Source: Nocardioides sp.
GTDB taxonomy: Bacteria; Actinomycetota; Actinomycetes; Propionibacteriales; Nocardioidaceae
Direction: 5' to 3'
Assembly (NCBI RefSeq): GCF_025965415.1
Contig: NZ_JAOPWY010000168.1
Coordinates: forward strand, 1 to 64,000
DNA: 64,000 nucleotides
The number at the start of each line of letters is the position of its first letter. The first letter of the stretch is position 1. Positions 39,414 to 48,300 of the stretch are shown in pieces. The position numbers and the translations under genes were made by a program. The notes under the pieces were generated by a model. The model was not told the DNA's origin. It made no database searches and saw only the letters and a list, made by a program, of their open reading frames with translations.

Positions 39414-39545
39414 TTCTCGGCGTACGAGATGTGGCTGGACCACCGCTCGCCGGGGGCTGCGGCGGGACGCGACGGTCAGCGGTGGCACAGCCACCTTTTC
39501 GGCGTACGAAATGTGGCTGGACCACCGCTCGCCGGGGGCCGCGGC
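39414..39545. repeat. two 50-bp direct repeats downstream of ku
   Basis: 39414-39463 and 39496-39545 differ at only a few positions (for example TTCTCGGCGTACGAG against TTTTCGGCGTACGAA). They contain GTGGCTGGACCACCGCTC and are 82 bases apart start to start. GTGGC-ACA-GCCAC lies between them. No credible gene covers them. They look like a dispersed intergenic repeat of this genome. Confidence 0.7.
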
Positions 39546-39645
39546 TGACCCGACGGTTCGGCACCGGCCAGCCGTCCGGGACGGGGCGCGGCGTCGAGGC
39601 CCCGTAGCCGGGACGGGAGTACGTCACCAGCCGGAGGCCGGCGCG

Positions 39646-39819
39646 TTACGCGGCGTCCCAGACGAGCGGGTCGACGATCGCGGCGCTCGGGGTGCCGGAG
39701 TGGTAGACGAACGGGAAGCCGTCGGGGTCGCCCCCGGTCCGGTGCTCCAGCGAGCGGCCGTCGGCCAGGGCGAGGGCCAGCGCATCGGGGACGGCCACGG
39801 TCGATCCTCGCACGCTCAT
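39646..39819 (-). pseudogene. N-terminal remnant of an alpha/beta-hydrolase
   Basis: 57 residues from an ATG that overlaps the carboxyltransferase stop in ATGA. The sequence ADGRSLEHRTGGDPDGFPFVYHSGTP matches the opening of alpha/beta-hydrolases (oxyanion-loop region H-S-G-T-P), then SAAIVDPLVWDAA and stop. All catalytic residues are missing. The gene seems truncated here, beside the direct repeats. Confidence 0.65.
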
Positions 39820-41261
39820 GCGCCGACCTTCAGCGCGCCACCCACCTGCTCACGCAGCAGCGCGGACACCTCGGCCGCGACGGCGACGGCGAGGTCGCTG
39901 GCGGGCTCGCCGTCGATCTCCGGCACCACGTGGTGGACGATGCCGTCGGCCAGCAGGTCGGTGGCCCGCACCCGCTGCCGCTCGGCCATCTCGGGCGCGT
40001 GGTCGACGTCGCCGTGCACGATGACGCTCGCGCCCTCGGGCGGGAGCGGCGAGAGCCAGGCGTGCTCGGTGGCGACCACGGTGCGCGCGGGGAGGAAGGC
40101 GAGCGCCCCTCCCCCGCATCCCTGGCCGAGGATCACCGAGACGGTCGGCACCGTCATCGTCGTCAGGGTCGCGATGCAGCGGGCGATCTCTCCGGCGATG
40201 GCGCGCTCCTCGGCGTCCGGCGACAGCTCGGCACCCGGGGTGTCGATGACGGTCACCAGCGGCAGGTCGAGCTCCTCGGCGAGGCGCATGCCGCGGCGGG
40301 CCTCGCGCAGGGCACCGGGCCCCATCGCGTGGCCCGGCGCCTGCCGCGCCCGGTCCTGGCCGACGACGACGCACGGCTGGTCGTCGAGGCGGGTCAGCGC
40401 GACCATCACCGTCGAGTCACGCTCGCCCTCGTCGGTGCCCCTCAGCCGGACGGTGCCCGAGGCGCCGTGGGCGAGCAGGTCGCGCAGCCCGATCCGGTCC
40501 GTACGACGGGTGCGCTCGATGCTGTCCCAGGCGCTGACCCCGGCCAGTGGTCGTCGTGCGCGTGCCGGCAACCGGCCCGGGCCGGGGGCGTCGACCAGCA
40601 CGGCGAGGGCGAGGTCGACCATCGCCGGCAGGTCCTCGACCGCGACGACGCCGTCGATGACCCCGACGGCGGCGAGGTTCTCGGCCACCTGCACGCCGGG
40701 ACGGAACGGCCGTCCGTTGAGGGCCTCGTAGACCTTGGGGCCGAGGAAGCCCACCAGCGCGCCGGGCTCCGCAACCGTGACGTGGCCGAGCGACCCCCAC
40801 GAGGCGTAGACGCCACCCGTGGTGGGGTGCCGCAGGTGGACGAGGTAGGGCAGTCCGGCGGCACGGTGGTCCATCAGCGCGCGGGAGATCTCGGCCATCC
40901 GCACGAAGGCCGGCGTGCCTTCCTGCATCCGGGTGCCGCCCGACGCGGTGCTGGCCAGCAGCGGCAGGCCCTCGGCGGTGGCCCTCCGGACGGCGGCGAT
41001 GATCCGGTCGGCCGCGGCCCGGCCGATGGAGCCCGCGAGGAAGCCGAACTCGTTGACCACCACGGCCACCGGCCGGCCGCGGACCTCGCCGCGTCCGGTG
41101 AGCACCGACTCGTCGGTGCCCGCCCTGGCGGCCGCCGCCTCGAGCACGGCGCGGTAGGACTCGTCCACGCCGGAGAGGTCGATCGGTGCGTCCCAGGAGG
41201 TGAAGGTGCCCTCGTCGAGCACCAGGTCGAGCAGCTCGGGCGCGCTCCAGCGTCGGGTCAC
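39816..41261 (-). CDS. acyl-CoA carboxyltransferase, beta and alpha parts fused
   Basis: 481 residues. The N-terminal half is a carboxyltransferase beta-type crotonase fold with SWDAPIDLSG, GRPVAVVVNEFGFLAGSIG, and STASGGTRMQEG. The C-terminal half is alpha-type with LPLVTVIDTPGAELSPDAEERAIAGEIA and ILGQGCGGGALAFL (biotin-carboxyl / CoA region). No zinc ribbon. It may serve an acyl-CoA carboxylase, or a biotin-independent malonyl decarboxylase (MdcDE-like) given the MatC-type permease nearby. No biotin carboxylase or carrier gene is beside it. Confidence 0.8.
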   Translation of the reverse strand: MTRRWSAPELLDLVLDEGTFTSWDAPIDLSGVDESYRAVLEAAAARAGTDESVLTGRGEVRGRPVAVVVNEFGFLAGSIGRAAADRIIAAVRRATAEGLPLLASTASGGTRMQEGTPAFVRMAEISRALMDHRAAGLPYLVHLRHPTTGGVYASWGSLGHVTVAEPGALVGFLGPKVYEALNGRPFRPGVQVAENLAAVGVIDGVVAVEDLPAMVDLALAVLVDAPGPGRLPARARRPLAGVSAWDSIERTRRTDRIGLRDLLAHGASGTVRLRGTDEGERDSTVMVALTRLDDQPCVVVGQDRARQAPGHAMGPGALREARRGMRLAEELDLPLVTVIDTPGAELSPDAEERAIAGEIARCIATLTTMTVPTVSVILGQGCGGGALAFLPARTVVATEHAWLSPLPPEGASVIVHGDVDHAPEMAERQRVRATDLLADGIVHHVVPEIDGEPASDLAVAVAAEVSALLREQVGGALKVGA

Positions 41262-41322
41262 GGGGTCCCCGCGGCGTGGTTCGGGGGAGCGCAGCGGAGG
41301 AGGAGAACGCCGCGGGGTGTGC

Positions 41323-42507
41323 TCACGCTCCGCCTCCCCCGACCCAGGCCCGGATCTCGTCGGCGTGCTGGTCGAGCAGCGGTGGGGCCGCGTGGTCGCG
41401 CCGGGTGACCTCGGCCCCCTCGGCGTCGAAGAACCGCAGCGGCGGGCCGGGCAGGGTCAGGTGGCCGAGGGTGGCGTGCTCGACGTCCACCAGCAGGCCC
41501 TGGCTGGCGACCTGGTCCCACTCGTAGACCTCGTCGAGCGTGCGCACCTTGCCGGCCGGCACGCCGACCTCGGCGAGGCGGGCCAGCAGCGGCTCGGCGT
41601 CCCAGTCGGCGAAGGCCTCCTCGACGACCTCGATGACGCGCTCGCGCTGGGCGACCCGCTCCTGGTTGGTGGCGAGCCCCTCGGCGTCGGGGTCGAGGCC
41701 GAAGCCCTCGCAGAAGCGTTTCCAGAGGCCCTCACTGCCGAGCGCGATCTGCACCGCTCCGTCGCGGCAGTGGAAGAGGCCGTAGGGCGCGATGGAGGGG
41801 TGGTGGTTGCCCTGGGCGCGGCCGACCTCCCCGGCGACCGTCCAGCGGGTGCCCTGGAAGGCGTGCACCCCGACCACGGACGCGAGCAGCGACGTGCGCA
41901 CGACGGTGCCCTTGCCCGTGGCGTGCCGCTCGTGGAGCGCGGCGAGCACGCCGTAGGCGCCGTACATCCCGGAGAGCAGGTCCGCGATCGGTACGCCGAC
42001 GCGCTGCGGGTCGTCGGGCCCCGAGCCGGTCAGCGACATCAGGCCGGCCTCGCCCTGGGCGATCTGGTCGTAGCCGGCACGACCGCCCTCGGGTCCGTCG
42101 TGGCCGAAGCCGGTGATCGAGAGGACGACGAGGCGCGGGTTGCGGCGCATCAGCTCCTCGATCCCGAGGCCGAGCCGCTCCAGCACGCCGGTGCGGAAGT
42201 TCTCCACCAGCACGTCGGCGCGATCGATCAGGCCGAGCAGGACGTCCTTGTCGGCCGGGTCCTTGAGGTCGAGCGCGATGGACTCCTTGTTGCGGTTGGT
42301 GCACAGGAAGTACGTCGACTGGCGGGCGTCGGGCTCGCCGACGAACGGCGGCCCCCACCCGCGGGTGTCGTCGCCGCTGCCGGGCGACTCCACCTTGATC
42401 ACGCGGGCACCGAGGTCGCCCAGCATCTGGGTGGCGTGCGGTCCCGCGAGGGCGCGCGTGAGGTCGACGACCAGCAGGTCTGCGAGCGGTCCGGTCATGT
42501 CGGTCAC
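41323..42507 (-). CDS. CaiB/BaiF-family CoA transferase
   Basis: 394 residues. Family III CoA-transferase: VVDLTRALAGPHATQMLGDLGARVIKVES, active Asp region, LTGSGPDDPQRVGVPIADLLSGMYGAYG and a HHPSIAPYGLF segment. The ATG overlaps the permease stop. It should move CoA between small acids, and with the permease and carboxyltransferase forms a plausible dicarboxylate/malonate use operon. Substrate is not certain. Confidence 0.85.
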   Translation of the reverse strand: MTDMTGPLADLLVVDLTRALAGPHATQMLGDLGARVIKVESPGSGDDTRGWGPPFVGEPDARQSTYFLCTNRNKESIALDLKDPADKDVLLGLIDRADVLVENFRTGVLERLGLGIEELMRRNPRLVVLSITGFGHDGPEGGRAGYDQIAQGEAGLMSLTGSGPDDPQRVGVPIADLLSGMYGAYGVLAALHERHATGKGTVVRTSLLASVVGVHAFQGTRWTVAGEVGRAQGNHHPSIAPYGLFHCRDGAVQIALGSEGLWKRFCEGFGLDPDAEGLATNQERVAQRERVIEVVEEAFADWDAEPLLARLAEVGVPAGKVRTLDEVYEWDQVASQGLLVDVEHATLGHLTLPGPPLRFFDAEGAEVTRRDHAAPPLLDQHADEIRAWVGGGGA

Positions 42508-43823
42508 CAGCCCGGGAGGACCAGCGCGGCCCAGACGAGGAGGGGTCCGACCAGGGTGACGATGACGCCGTAGCCCAGGATCTGCTTGTAGTAGACCGGC
42601 TCGCTGATGGAGTCGGGCCTGTTGGCCAGCATGAGCGCGCCGTTGGTGCTGAACGGGCTCACGTCGACGATCGTCGACGACACCGCGAGCGCGGCCACGA
42701 AGAGGGCGGCGTTGATGCCGCCGTCCGCGATCAGCGGCACGCCGATCGGGATGATCACCGGGAGCAGCGCGGTGGAGGAGGCGAAGGCCGAGACGACACC
42801 GCCGACGTAGCAGAGGATCAGTGCGCCGATGGCGGCCGCACCGAGGCCGGCGGCCCAGTTGCCGACGAACTCCGGGGAGCCGGCAGTCGTGAGGATGGTG
42901 GCGTAGGTGCTCACACCGGCGACCAGCAGCACGGTCGGCCAGGCGATCTGCTTGACCGCGTCCTTGTGCTCGTTGGGCGCGAGCATCGCCAGGATGACGG
43001 CGGCGGTGATCGCGACGAAGCCGATGTTCTTGTCGAAGACCAGCGCGACCAGCGCCACGCCGACGAAGGCGACGAGCGTCAGGACCTGGTCACGGCGTAC
43101 GCCCTGGGCCTGGGTGCCGGTGGGGGCCGACGTGCCGTAGCCGCGGGCGGGAACGGTGGCGCCGCCACGGTGCAGGTCGTCGTCCAGCGTGTCGGGGTCG
43201 TCGGGGTCGATCCGCATCGCCATCAGCTTGCGCCCGCCCAGCACCACGAAGAGGATCGCGGCCATCACGGTGTTGACGACCAGGCTGGCCAGGAAGACGG
43301 TGATCTCGCTCGAGGGCAGGCCCGCGTCCTCCATCACCGAGTTGGTGATGACGCCGTAGATGCTGATCGGCGAGAACCCGCCGGCCTGCGCGCCGTGGAC
43401 GACGAACATGCCCATCATCAGCGGGCTGATGCCGTAGCGGCCGGCGAAGCCGAGCGCGATCGGGCCGATGATGGCGCAGGCCGCGGGGCTCACCGCGCCG
43501 ATGCCGGTGAGGACGGCGGTCACGCCGAACATCACCCAGGGGATCAGCGCCACGCGCCCGCCGACGCCGCGCACGGCGGTGCGGACGATGAGGTCGACCG
43601 TCCCGTTGTTGCGCGCGATGGCGAAGAGGTAGGTGACACCGATGAGGGTGAGGATCAGGTCGCCGCTGACACCGGCGAGGATCTCCTTCTCGTCGAGGTC
43701 GAGGGCGTACATCCCGACGAACCACGCGGCGACGTAGGCCAGCGCTCCCATGTTGATCGGCAACAGCGTGCCGATCACGAACAACGCGACCAGGGCGAGG
43801 ATCGCCACCCATTCCGGACCCAT
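42504..43823 (-). CDS. MatC-type dicarboxylate permease
   Basis: 439 residues, ATG with GGAGG ten bases upstream. About 11-12 membrane segments; the N-terminal half has GALAYVAAWFVGMYALDLDE and LIGVTYLFAIARNNG, resembling the dicarboxylate carrier MatC N-terminal family of malonate permeases. A long cytoplasmic loop with DPDDPDTLDDD splits the halves. The neighbouring divergent GntR gene is the normal arrangement for such systems. Likely takes up a small dicarboxylate. Confidence 0.8.
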   Translation of the reverse strand: MGPEWVAILALVALFVIGTLLPINMGALAYVAAWFVGMYALDLDEKEILAGVSGDLILTLIGVTYLFAIARNNGTVDLIVRTAVRGVGGRVALIPWVMFGVTAVLTGIGAVSPAACAIIGPIALGFAGRYGISPLMMGMFVVHGAQAGGFSPISIYGVITNSVMEDAGLPSSEITVFLASLVVNTVMAAILFVVLGGRKLMAMRIDPDDPDTLDDDLHRGGATVPARGYGTSAPTGTQAQGVRRDQVLTLVAFVGVALVALVFDKNIGFVAITAAVILAMLAPNEHKDAVKQIAWPTVLLVAGVSTYATILTTAGSPEFVGNWAAGLGAAAIGALILCYVGGVVSAFASSTALLPVIIPIGVPLIADGGINAALFVAALAVSSTIVDVSPFSTNGALMLANRPDSISEPVYYKQILGYGVIVTLVGPLLVWAALVLPGW

Positions 43824-43883
43824 GCGAGAACCTCCGACTTCGATGCCGCACGGCGGGGACCGGTGGTGACCCTCATCACGCGC

Positions 43884-43904
43884 TTGGCTCAGTGGCCTAG
43901 CCAA
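43884..43904. promoter_or_regulatory. operator-like inverted repeat between permease and GntR gene
   Basis: TTGGCT (43884-43889) and AGCCAA (43899-43904) flank 9 bases within the 116-base divergent gap, a suitable site for the GntR/FadR protein encoded at 43940. Confidence 0.45.
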
Positions 43905-43939
43905 TAGGACAATGAGCCGCGAGTCAATAGTCTGTCCCC

Positions 43940-44641
43940 ATGTCCGAGTCGTTTCCTCCCCGGCTGCTCCGCACCCGGCTCTACGAGCAGGTGGCCGCCC
44001 AGATCTCCTCGTGGATCGGTGAGAACGGCCTCGTCGCCGGCGACCGGCTGCCCCCCGAGCGCGAGCTCGCGCAGCGCCTCGGAGTGAGCCGGGCGACCCT
44101 CAGCCAGGCGCTCGTGGCCCTCGAGGTCGTGGGCGTCGTCGACGTACGGCACGGCGACGGGACCGTGGTCACCGCGCGCCACCAACAGTCGACCCGCATC
44201 GTCGAGGCGATCCGCAGCCACGCCGACCGGCTCCCCGAGATCATCGAGACCCGCGACGCCCTGGAGACCAAGATCGCCGCCCTGGCCGCGGCCCGACGCA
44301 CCGACGACGACCTCGCCCGGATCGACGACGCCCTGGCGTTCATGGAGGCCGACATCGAGGCCGGCGGTCGCGGCGTGGAGGGTGACGAGCGGTTCCACGG
44401 CGCCGTCACCGCGGCCTCCCACTCGCTGCTGCTGGCCCGGCTGATGGACGAGATCGGCGACCTGGTCAAGGAGACGCGGCTCGAGTCGCTCGGCCAGCCC
44501 GGCCGACCGCAGGACTCCCTCGCCGGCCACCGCGCCATCGCCGACGCGATCCGCGCCGGCGACCCCGACGCCGCGGCCGCCGCCATGCACGCCCACGTCG
44601 AGATGGTCAGCGACGTCGCCCTGCTGCGCGAGGCGCAGTGA
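43940..44641 (+). CDS. FadR/GntR-family transcription regulator
   Basis: 233 residues. N-terminal winged helix: RLYEQVAAQISSWI, PPERELAQRLGVSRATLSQAL and VRHGDGTVV. C-terminal FCD-type helical domain with RDALETKIAALAA and FHGAVTAASHS, with His and Asp metal-ligand candidates. Divergent from the permease operon and probably its repressor, with the dicarboxylate or its CoA derivative as effector. Confidence 0.85.
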   Translation: MSESFPPRLLRTRLYEQVAAQISSWIGENGLVAGDRLPPERELAQRLGVSRATLSQALVALEVVGVVDVRHGDGTVVTARHQQSTRIVEAIRSHADRLPEIIETRDALETKIAALAAARRTDDDLARIDDALAFMEADIEAGGRGVEGDERFHGAVTAASHSLLLARLMDEIGDLVKETRLESLGQPGRPQDSLAGHRAIADAIRAGDPDAAAAAMHAHVEMVSDVALLREAQ

Positions 44642-45396
44642 CCCTGACCGAGGCGCTCCTGGTCGTCGCGACCGGGCTGGGCGCCGGCGTGCTCTCCTCC
44701 ACCGTCGGCGTCGCGTCCCTGCTGAGCTTCCCGGTGCTCGTCGCCCTCGGCCTGCCGCCCGTGGTCGCCAACGTCTCCAACACCCTCGGCCTGATCCCCG
44801 GCGGGCTCGGCGGGGTCGTCGGCTACCGCGCCGAGGTGCGCGAGGCCGGGCCGATCGCGCGGGTGATCGTCCTCGTCTGCGCCCTCGGGGCCGTGGCCGG
44901 AGCGGCGCTCCTTCTGGGCCTGCCGCCCGGCGTGTTCGAGGCCGTCGTGCCGTGGCTCATCCTCTTCACCTGCCTGCTCGTCGGCGCCCAGCCGCGGATC
45001 GCCGGCTGGCTGCGCGCGCGCCACGGCGAGCGCCACGTGGAGCGGCGGCACATGTCACCGGTCACCGCCGGGTTCGCGACGCTCACCGGGGTGTACGGCG
45101 GCTACTTCGGCGCCGGTGCGGGGGTGATGATGGTCGCCGTCCTCGGGCTCGGCACCGACCTCGAGCTGCGCATCATCAACGGCCTGAAGACCCTGTCGCT
45201 GATGGTCGGCAACATCGTCGCCGGCCTGGTCTTCGTTTTCGTGGCCCACCCGCGCTGGGACGTCGTCGTGCTGCTCGCCGCGGGGTCGCTCGTCGGCGGC
45301 TACGTCGGCGCGCGCATCGGCCGCAAGCTGCCCGACGCCGTCTTCCGCTGGGCCGTCGTCGCGGCCGGCATCACCGCCGCGGTGCTGATGCTCTGA
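44638..45396 (+). CDS. TSUP (TauE/SafE) family membrane transporter
   Basis: 252 residues, GTG overlapping the regulator stop in GTGA. Seven or eight membrane segments with the paired TSUP repeats: GAGVLSSTVGVASLLSFPVLVALG and GVYGGYFGAGAGVMMVAVLG, both of the G-x-x-G-G-x-x-G type. Family members move sulfur-containing or organic anions. It overlaps the convergent gdh gene by 26 bases at the 3' ends. Confidence 0.85.
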   Translation: MTLTEALLVVATGLGAGVLSSTVGVASLLSFPVLVALGLPPVVANVSNTLGLIPGGLGGVVGYRAEVREAGPIARVIVLVCALGAVAGAALLLGLPPGVFEAVVPWLILFTCLLVGAQPRIAGWLRARHGERHVERRHMSPVTAGFATLTGVYGGYFGAGAGVMMVAVLGLGTDLELRIINGLKTLSLMVGNIVAGLVFVFVAHPRWDVVVLLAAGSLVGGYVGARIGRKLPDAVFRWAVVAAGITAAVLML

Positions 45397-48300
45397 TCCC
45401 GGTCGCGGGTGAGGACAGCAGGCCGCGCACCACCCGCAGGCCCACGGAGAGACGGGCCAGCTCGGCGGTCTCCTCGCGGCAGATCTCCTCCAGCGTCGCG
45501 GCCGAGCGGCCGACGAGCTCCTCGTCGGCGTTCTCCCACTCCGCCACCCGCGCCGGCGCGCTGTCGGCGGGACTGGTGGTCTCGAGCACCCGGGCGGTGA
45601 GCTGCTGGTGGACGCCGTAGAGGTCGTCGCGCAGCGCGGCCCTGGCCATGGTCTGCCAGCGATCGTCGCGCGGCAACGCGAAGATCCGCTCGACCAGGGC
45701 CGGCAGGCCGAGCCGCTCGCCGAGCGCGAAGTGCACGCGCGCCACCTCGACCGGGTCGAGGTCGAGGCGATCGGCGGTCTCGACGATGCCGAGGAGGGCG
45801 TACGCCGGCGCGAGCACGGCGACGTGCGAGGCGAGGTCGTCGGGCACACCCTGGGCGCTCAGCCGCTTCTCACGGGCGGTGTAGTCGTCGAGCTCACGAC
45901 CGCTCATGATGCTCGGCAGCTCGGCCATGACGGCCTGCACCCGCTCGCGGAAGAACGCGACGGTCGCCCGGGAGTCGAGCGGCGGGCGGCGGTTGCTCAC
46001 CAGCCAGCGCGACGCGCGCTCCACGAGCGTGCGCATCTCGATCCGCATCCGGGTCTGGCGCTCGGCGGGCACCTTGTTGTCCAGGGCGGCGATCGCCTCG
46101 CGCAGCGGCAACGAGCCGAAGATCTCCCGCGCCACGAAGTTGGCGCGCGTCAGGTCGGCCGGGCTCGCGCCCGTCTCCCCCGCGAGGCGCGGCCAGAACG
46201 TCATGCCGGCGCCGTTGACCAGGTCGTTGACCACCTGGGTCACGATGATCTCGCGACGCAGCGGGTGGTCCTCCATGGCCGCCTCGAGGTCCGGCTTCAT
46301 CCGGCTCGGGAAGTAGGCCAGCAGGTCCTCGCGCAGGTAGGGGTCGTCGGGCAGGTCGGAGCCGATCAGCTCGTCGGCGAGCACGATCTTGGTCCACGCC
46401 AGCAGCACCGAGAGCTCCGGCCCGGACAGCGCCTGCTTGCGGTCGAGGCGACGACGCACCTGGCGCGTGCTCGGCAGCCCTTCGAGCTCGCGGTTGAGCA
46501 CGCCGCGCTTCTCCAGGGCGCGCATCCAGTCCTCGTGCACGTGGAGCAGGGAGGGCGCGTGCGCCTCGGCGTTGGCCAGCGCGAGGTTCTGCTCGTAGTT
46601 GTCGCGCAGCACCAGGCGGCCGACCTCGTCGGTCATCTCGGCGAGCAGGTGGTTGCGGGCGGGCTCGTCCATCGCGCCCGAGCGGACGACCTTGTCGAGC
46701 AGGATCTTGATGTTGACCTCGTGGTCGGAGGTGTCCACCCCGGCGGAGTTGTCGATGAAGTCGGTGTTCATCCGACCGCCTCCGCCACCGGCGCCGTGGC
46801 GGGCGTACTCCACCCGGCCGAGCTGGGTGAACCCGAGGTTGCCGCCCTCGCCGATGCACGTGGCGCGGAGGTCCTCGCCGTTGACGCGGATCGCGTCGTT
46901 GGCCTTGTCGCCGGCGTCGGCGTTGGTCTCCTGCGACGACTTGACGTAGGTGCCGATGCCACCGTTCCAGAGCAGGTCGACCGGCGCGAGCAGGATCGCC
47001 CTCATCAGCTCGGCAGGGGTCAGCGCGGTCACGTCGGCGCCGAGGCCCAGCGCGGTGCGGACCTGGGCGGAGACCGGGATCGACTTGGCCGAGCGTGGCC
47101 ACACGCCGCCACCCTCGGAGATCAGCGAGCTGTCGTAGTCCTTCCAGCTCGAGCGCGGCAGCTCGAAGAGGCGCTTGCGCTCGGCGTACGACGACGCGGC
47201 GTCGGGATCGGGGTCGATGAAGATGTCGCGGTGGTCGAAGGCCGCCACGAGCCGGGTGTGCTCGGAGCAGAGCATCCCGTTGCCGAAGACGTCGCCGGAC
47301 ATGTCGCCGATGCCGACCGCGGTGAAGTCCTCGGCCTGGCAGTCGACACCCATCTCGCGGAAGTGCCGCTGCACGGAGACCCAGGCGCCCTTGGCGGTGA
47401 TGCCCATCGCCTTGTGGTCGTAGCCCACCGAGCCGCCGGACGCGAACGCGTCACCGAGCCAGAAGCCGTAGTCCTTCGCGACACCGTTGGCGATGTCGGA
47501 GAAGGTCGCGGTGCCCTTGTCGGCGGCCACGACGAGGTAGGTGTCGTCGCCGTCGTGGCGTACGACCTCGGGCGGCGGCTCCGTCTCGCCGTCGACGAGG
47601 TTGTCGGTGATGTCGAGCAGGCCCGAGATGAAGGTCTTGTAGCAGGCGACGCCCTCGGCCAGCCACGCGTCGCGGTCGGCCGGGTCGGGCAGCTGCTTGC
47701 AGAAGAACGCACCCTTCGCCCCCACCGGGACGATGACGGTGTTCTTGACCATCTGCGCCTTGACCAGCCCGAGGACCTCGGTGCGGAAGTCGTCGCGCCG
47801 GTCGGACCAGCGCAGGCCGCCGCGCGCGACCGCGCCGAAGCGCAGGTGCGAGCCCTCGACGCGCGGGCTGTAGATGAAGATCTCGTAGCGGGGCCGCGGC
47901 TCGGGCAGGTCGGGGATCGCCGACGGCTCGAGCTTGAAGCTCATGTAGGGGCGGGCCTGGCCGTCGGCCGTGCGCTGGAAGAAGTTGGTGCGCAAGGTGG
48001 CGCGCACGAGCGTGCGGTAGGAGCGCAGGATGCGGTCGTGGTCGAGGCTGACCACGTCGTCGAGCGCCTTGGCGAGCCGATCCTCGATCGCCTCCACCTT
48101 GGAGACCCGCGCCTCGGCGTCGGCGGCCAGCACGCGGTCGCCGCGGCCCGGGTCGAAGCGGCTCTCGAAGAGCTCTACGAGCAGGCGGGTGATGTCGACG
48201 TTGCTCCGCAGCGCCTCCTCGATGTAGTCGAGCGCGAAGGGCGAGTTGCCCTGCTTGAGGTACTTCGCGTAGGCGCGCAGCACGGTGGCCTGGCGCCAGG

